From: Longimicrobiales bacterium | Lineage (GTDB): Bacteria > Gemmatimonadota > Gemmatimonadetes > Longimicrobiales > Gaopeijiaceae | Assembly (NCBI GenBank): GCA_022428035.1 | Contig: JAKMDG010000047.1 | Location: forward strand, 1-5,240 | Direction: 5' to 3' | Length of the DNA stretch: 5,240 nucleotides | In this document: in pieces, positions 4,407-5,240 of the stretch | How positions within the stretch are numbered: the stretch's first letter is position 1 | Layout: every line of letters begins with the position of its first letter | Notes under the pieces: model-generated | Told to the model about the DNA's origin: nothing | Databases searched by the model: none | The model's input: the letters and a program-made list of their open reading frames with translations, nothing else | Made by a program: the position numbers and the translations under genes

Positions 4407-5240
4407 TCATTTCGCAACCACCGTGATGTCTCCGAAGGTGACATCAACGTGATGCGCAACGAGCGCCGCACCGCCGCGCCTCAACGCATCGCGACTTTCT
4501 TGAATCTCCTGCCAGACCCAATCGGTTGGCTCCGATTCACCATGGGGCCAAATCTTGAAGCTGTACTTCGTCACCCCAAGACCTAGCGGTGTATCCGGAA
4601 GGCTCTCGGCAAGCGCCTTGATCATGTACCATGCGTCGTACTCGATCTCGGCCGCATCAAAGTCCACGGTCGAGTCCCCGTCACCCCGGTAGAACTGATT
4701 CGACGGTCGACGCGTGGGGCCCGAGAGCCATCGAAGCCAGGCTATAGCCCCGAATGGCTGGTACCCCCACTTGGGCTGACCCGCGCCAAAGTTTCGTGGT
4801 CCACCGTCGACGTGCCCAGCGAATCGCATGATCACACCCAGTCCATTCGCGCCGCTGGCGGGACCAGTCTTGAGGTCGACCTCGTGGATCTTGAATGAGG
4901 CGGTCAGCTCATAATCCTGCCACGTCGTATCTCCGAGCAAGAAGAGGCGATCGTAGCCGGTCTCAGCTGTCCGGAGACCATCGTCATCCAACCGCCATCG
5001 ACCGTCGACATACTGACCGACATCCTGCGGGTCATTGACGTCACTCCAACGAATCTCAAGTGGTAATGGCGAAGACCCAGTATCCCGTTCGAGCAGGACC
5101 TCGGTTTGAAGCGGATCATTGCGCCAAGAGCTAAGGGTCAGCGTCACCGTATTTGATCCGTGAACGAGGCCAGAGATCGAGATATCTGCGTTGAAGTCAC
5201 CGGTCGCACCCAGACGCCGGCCATCACCAAATCCGTGGTC
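4407..5240 (-). CDS. C-terminal part of an extracellular protein with a concanavalin/LamG-like domain (N-terminus beyond right edge)
   Basis: 277 residues are visible and the frame stays open to the right edge. A GTG at 5147 is internal rather than the start, because the codons upstream read sensibly (GDFNADISISGLVHGSNTVTLTL), like the end of an Ig-like or cadherin-like beta domain. After a linker, LPLEIRWSDVNDPQDVGQYVDGRWRL begins a beta-sandwich domain. Its features are GYDRLFLLGDTTWQDYELTASFKI, a GLGVIMRFAGHVDGG strand pair, WGYQPFGAIAWLRW, YDAWYMIKAL and the terminal LVAHHVDVTFGDITVV. Such aromatic, strand-rich patterns are typical of LamG/concanavalin-A-like lectin or glucanase folds that bind sugars. 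No catalytic Glu pair can be assigned, so binding rather than hydrolysis is the safer guess. It lies 283 bases upstream of the cupin gene, probably in a separate transcription unit. Export is inferred from domain type; the signal peptide would be outside the window. Confidence 0.75.
   Translation of the reverse strand, partial: DHGFGDGRRLGATGDFNADISISGLVHGSNTVTLTLSSWRNDPLQTEVLLERDTGSSPLPLEIRWSDVNDPQDVGQYVDGRWRLDDDGLRTAETGYDRLFLLGDTTWQDYELTASFKIHEVDLKTGPASGANGLGVIMRFAGHVDGGPRNFGAGQPKWGYQPFGAIAWLRWLSGPTRRPSNQFYRGDGDSTVDFDAAEIEYDAWYMIKALAESLPDTPLGLGVTKYSFKIWPHGESEPTDWVWQEIQESRDALRRGGAALVAHHVDVTFGDITVVAK

Overview
The window looks like moderately GC-rich (about 60 % by eye) Gram-negative bacterial DNA. 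Two genes carry lipoprotein signal peptides, the codons favour G/C at third positions, and the genes are packed tightly with overlapping stop and start codons. Small secreted DinB-like and cyclophilin-like lipoproteins of this kind are common in Gemmatimonadota and related environmental lineages, but that placement is inference; nothing here fixes the taxon. Every supported gene lies on the minus strand, so transcription runs from right to left. Long plus-strand reading frames also exist, but they are antisense shadows.

From right to left: (i) >5240-4407 is the C-terminal part of a large, probably exported protein ending in a concanavalin/LamG-like beta-sandwich domain. (ii) 4406-4124 is a 283-base gap with no convincing gene, a strong palindrome just after the first gene's stop, and a second inverted repeat upstream of the next gene. 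(iii) 4123-3102 holds a cupin gene and a cyclophilin-like lipoprotein gene that overlap by ATGA. (iv) 3101-2920 is a 182-base gap with a perfect 15-bp tandem duplication, a hairpin and a weak promoter candidate. (v) 2919-1 is a compact six-gene run: a DinB-like lipoprotein, a homocysteine S-methyltransferase (MmuM family), a 55-residue small protein of unknown function, a short DksA/TraR-type zinc-finger regulator, a DUF1801 (YdhG-like) protein, and an M50-like membrane protein cut by the left edge.

Neighbours in the six-gene run overlap by 13, 4, 4 and 4 bases, with a single 21-base gap, so they are very probably one operon with translational coupling. Functionally the set is mixed: methionine salvage, a zinc-finger regulator that may act on RNA polymerase, and several poorly known proteins. 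I do not see a recognised pathway joining them. Two genes were found by reading the sequence and lack an ordinary ATG-started frame of usual length. One is the 55-residue protein, joined to both neighbours by ATGA overlaps. The other is the M50-like gene, whose only sensible start is a CTG overlapping the upstream stop as CTGA. The M50-like protein has HQAGH where an active zinc protease would have HExxH, which is the most interesting single observation. I see no CRISPR, IS element, tRNA or rRNA, and no clear defence or mobile system.
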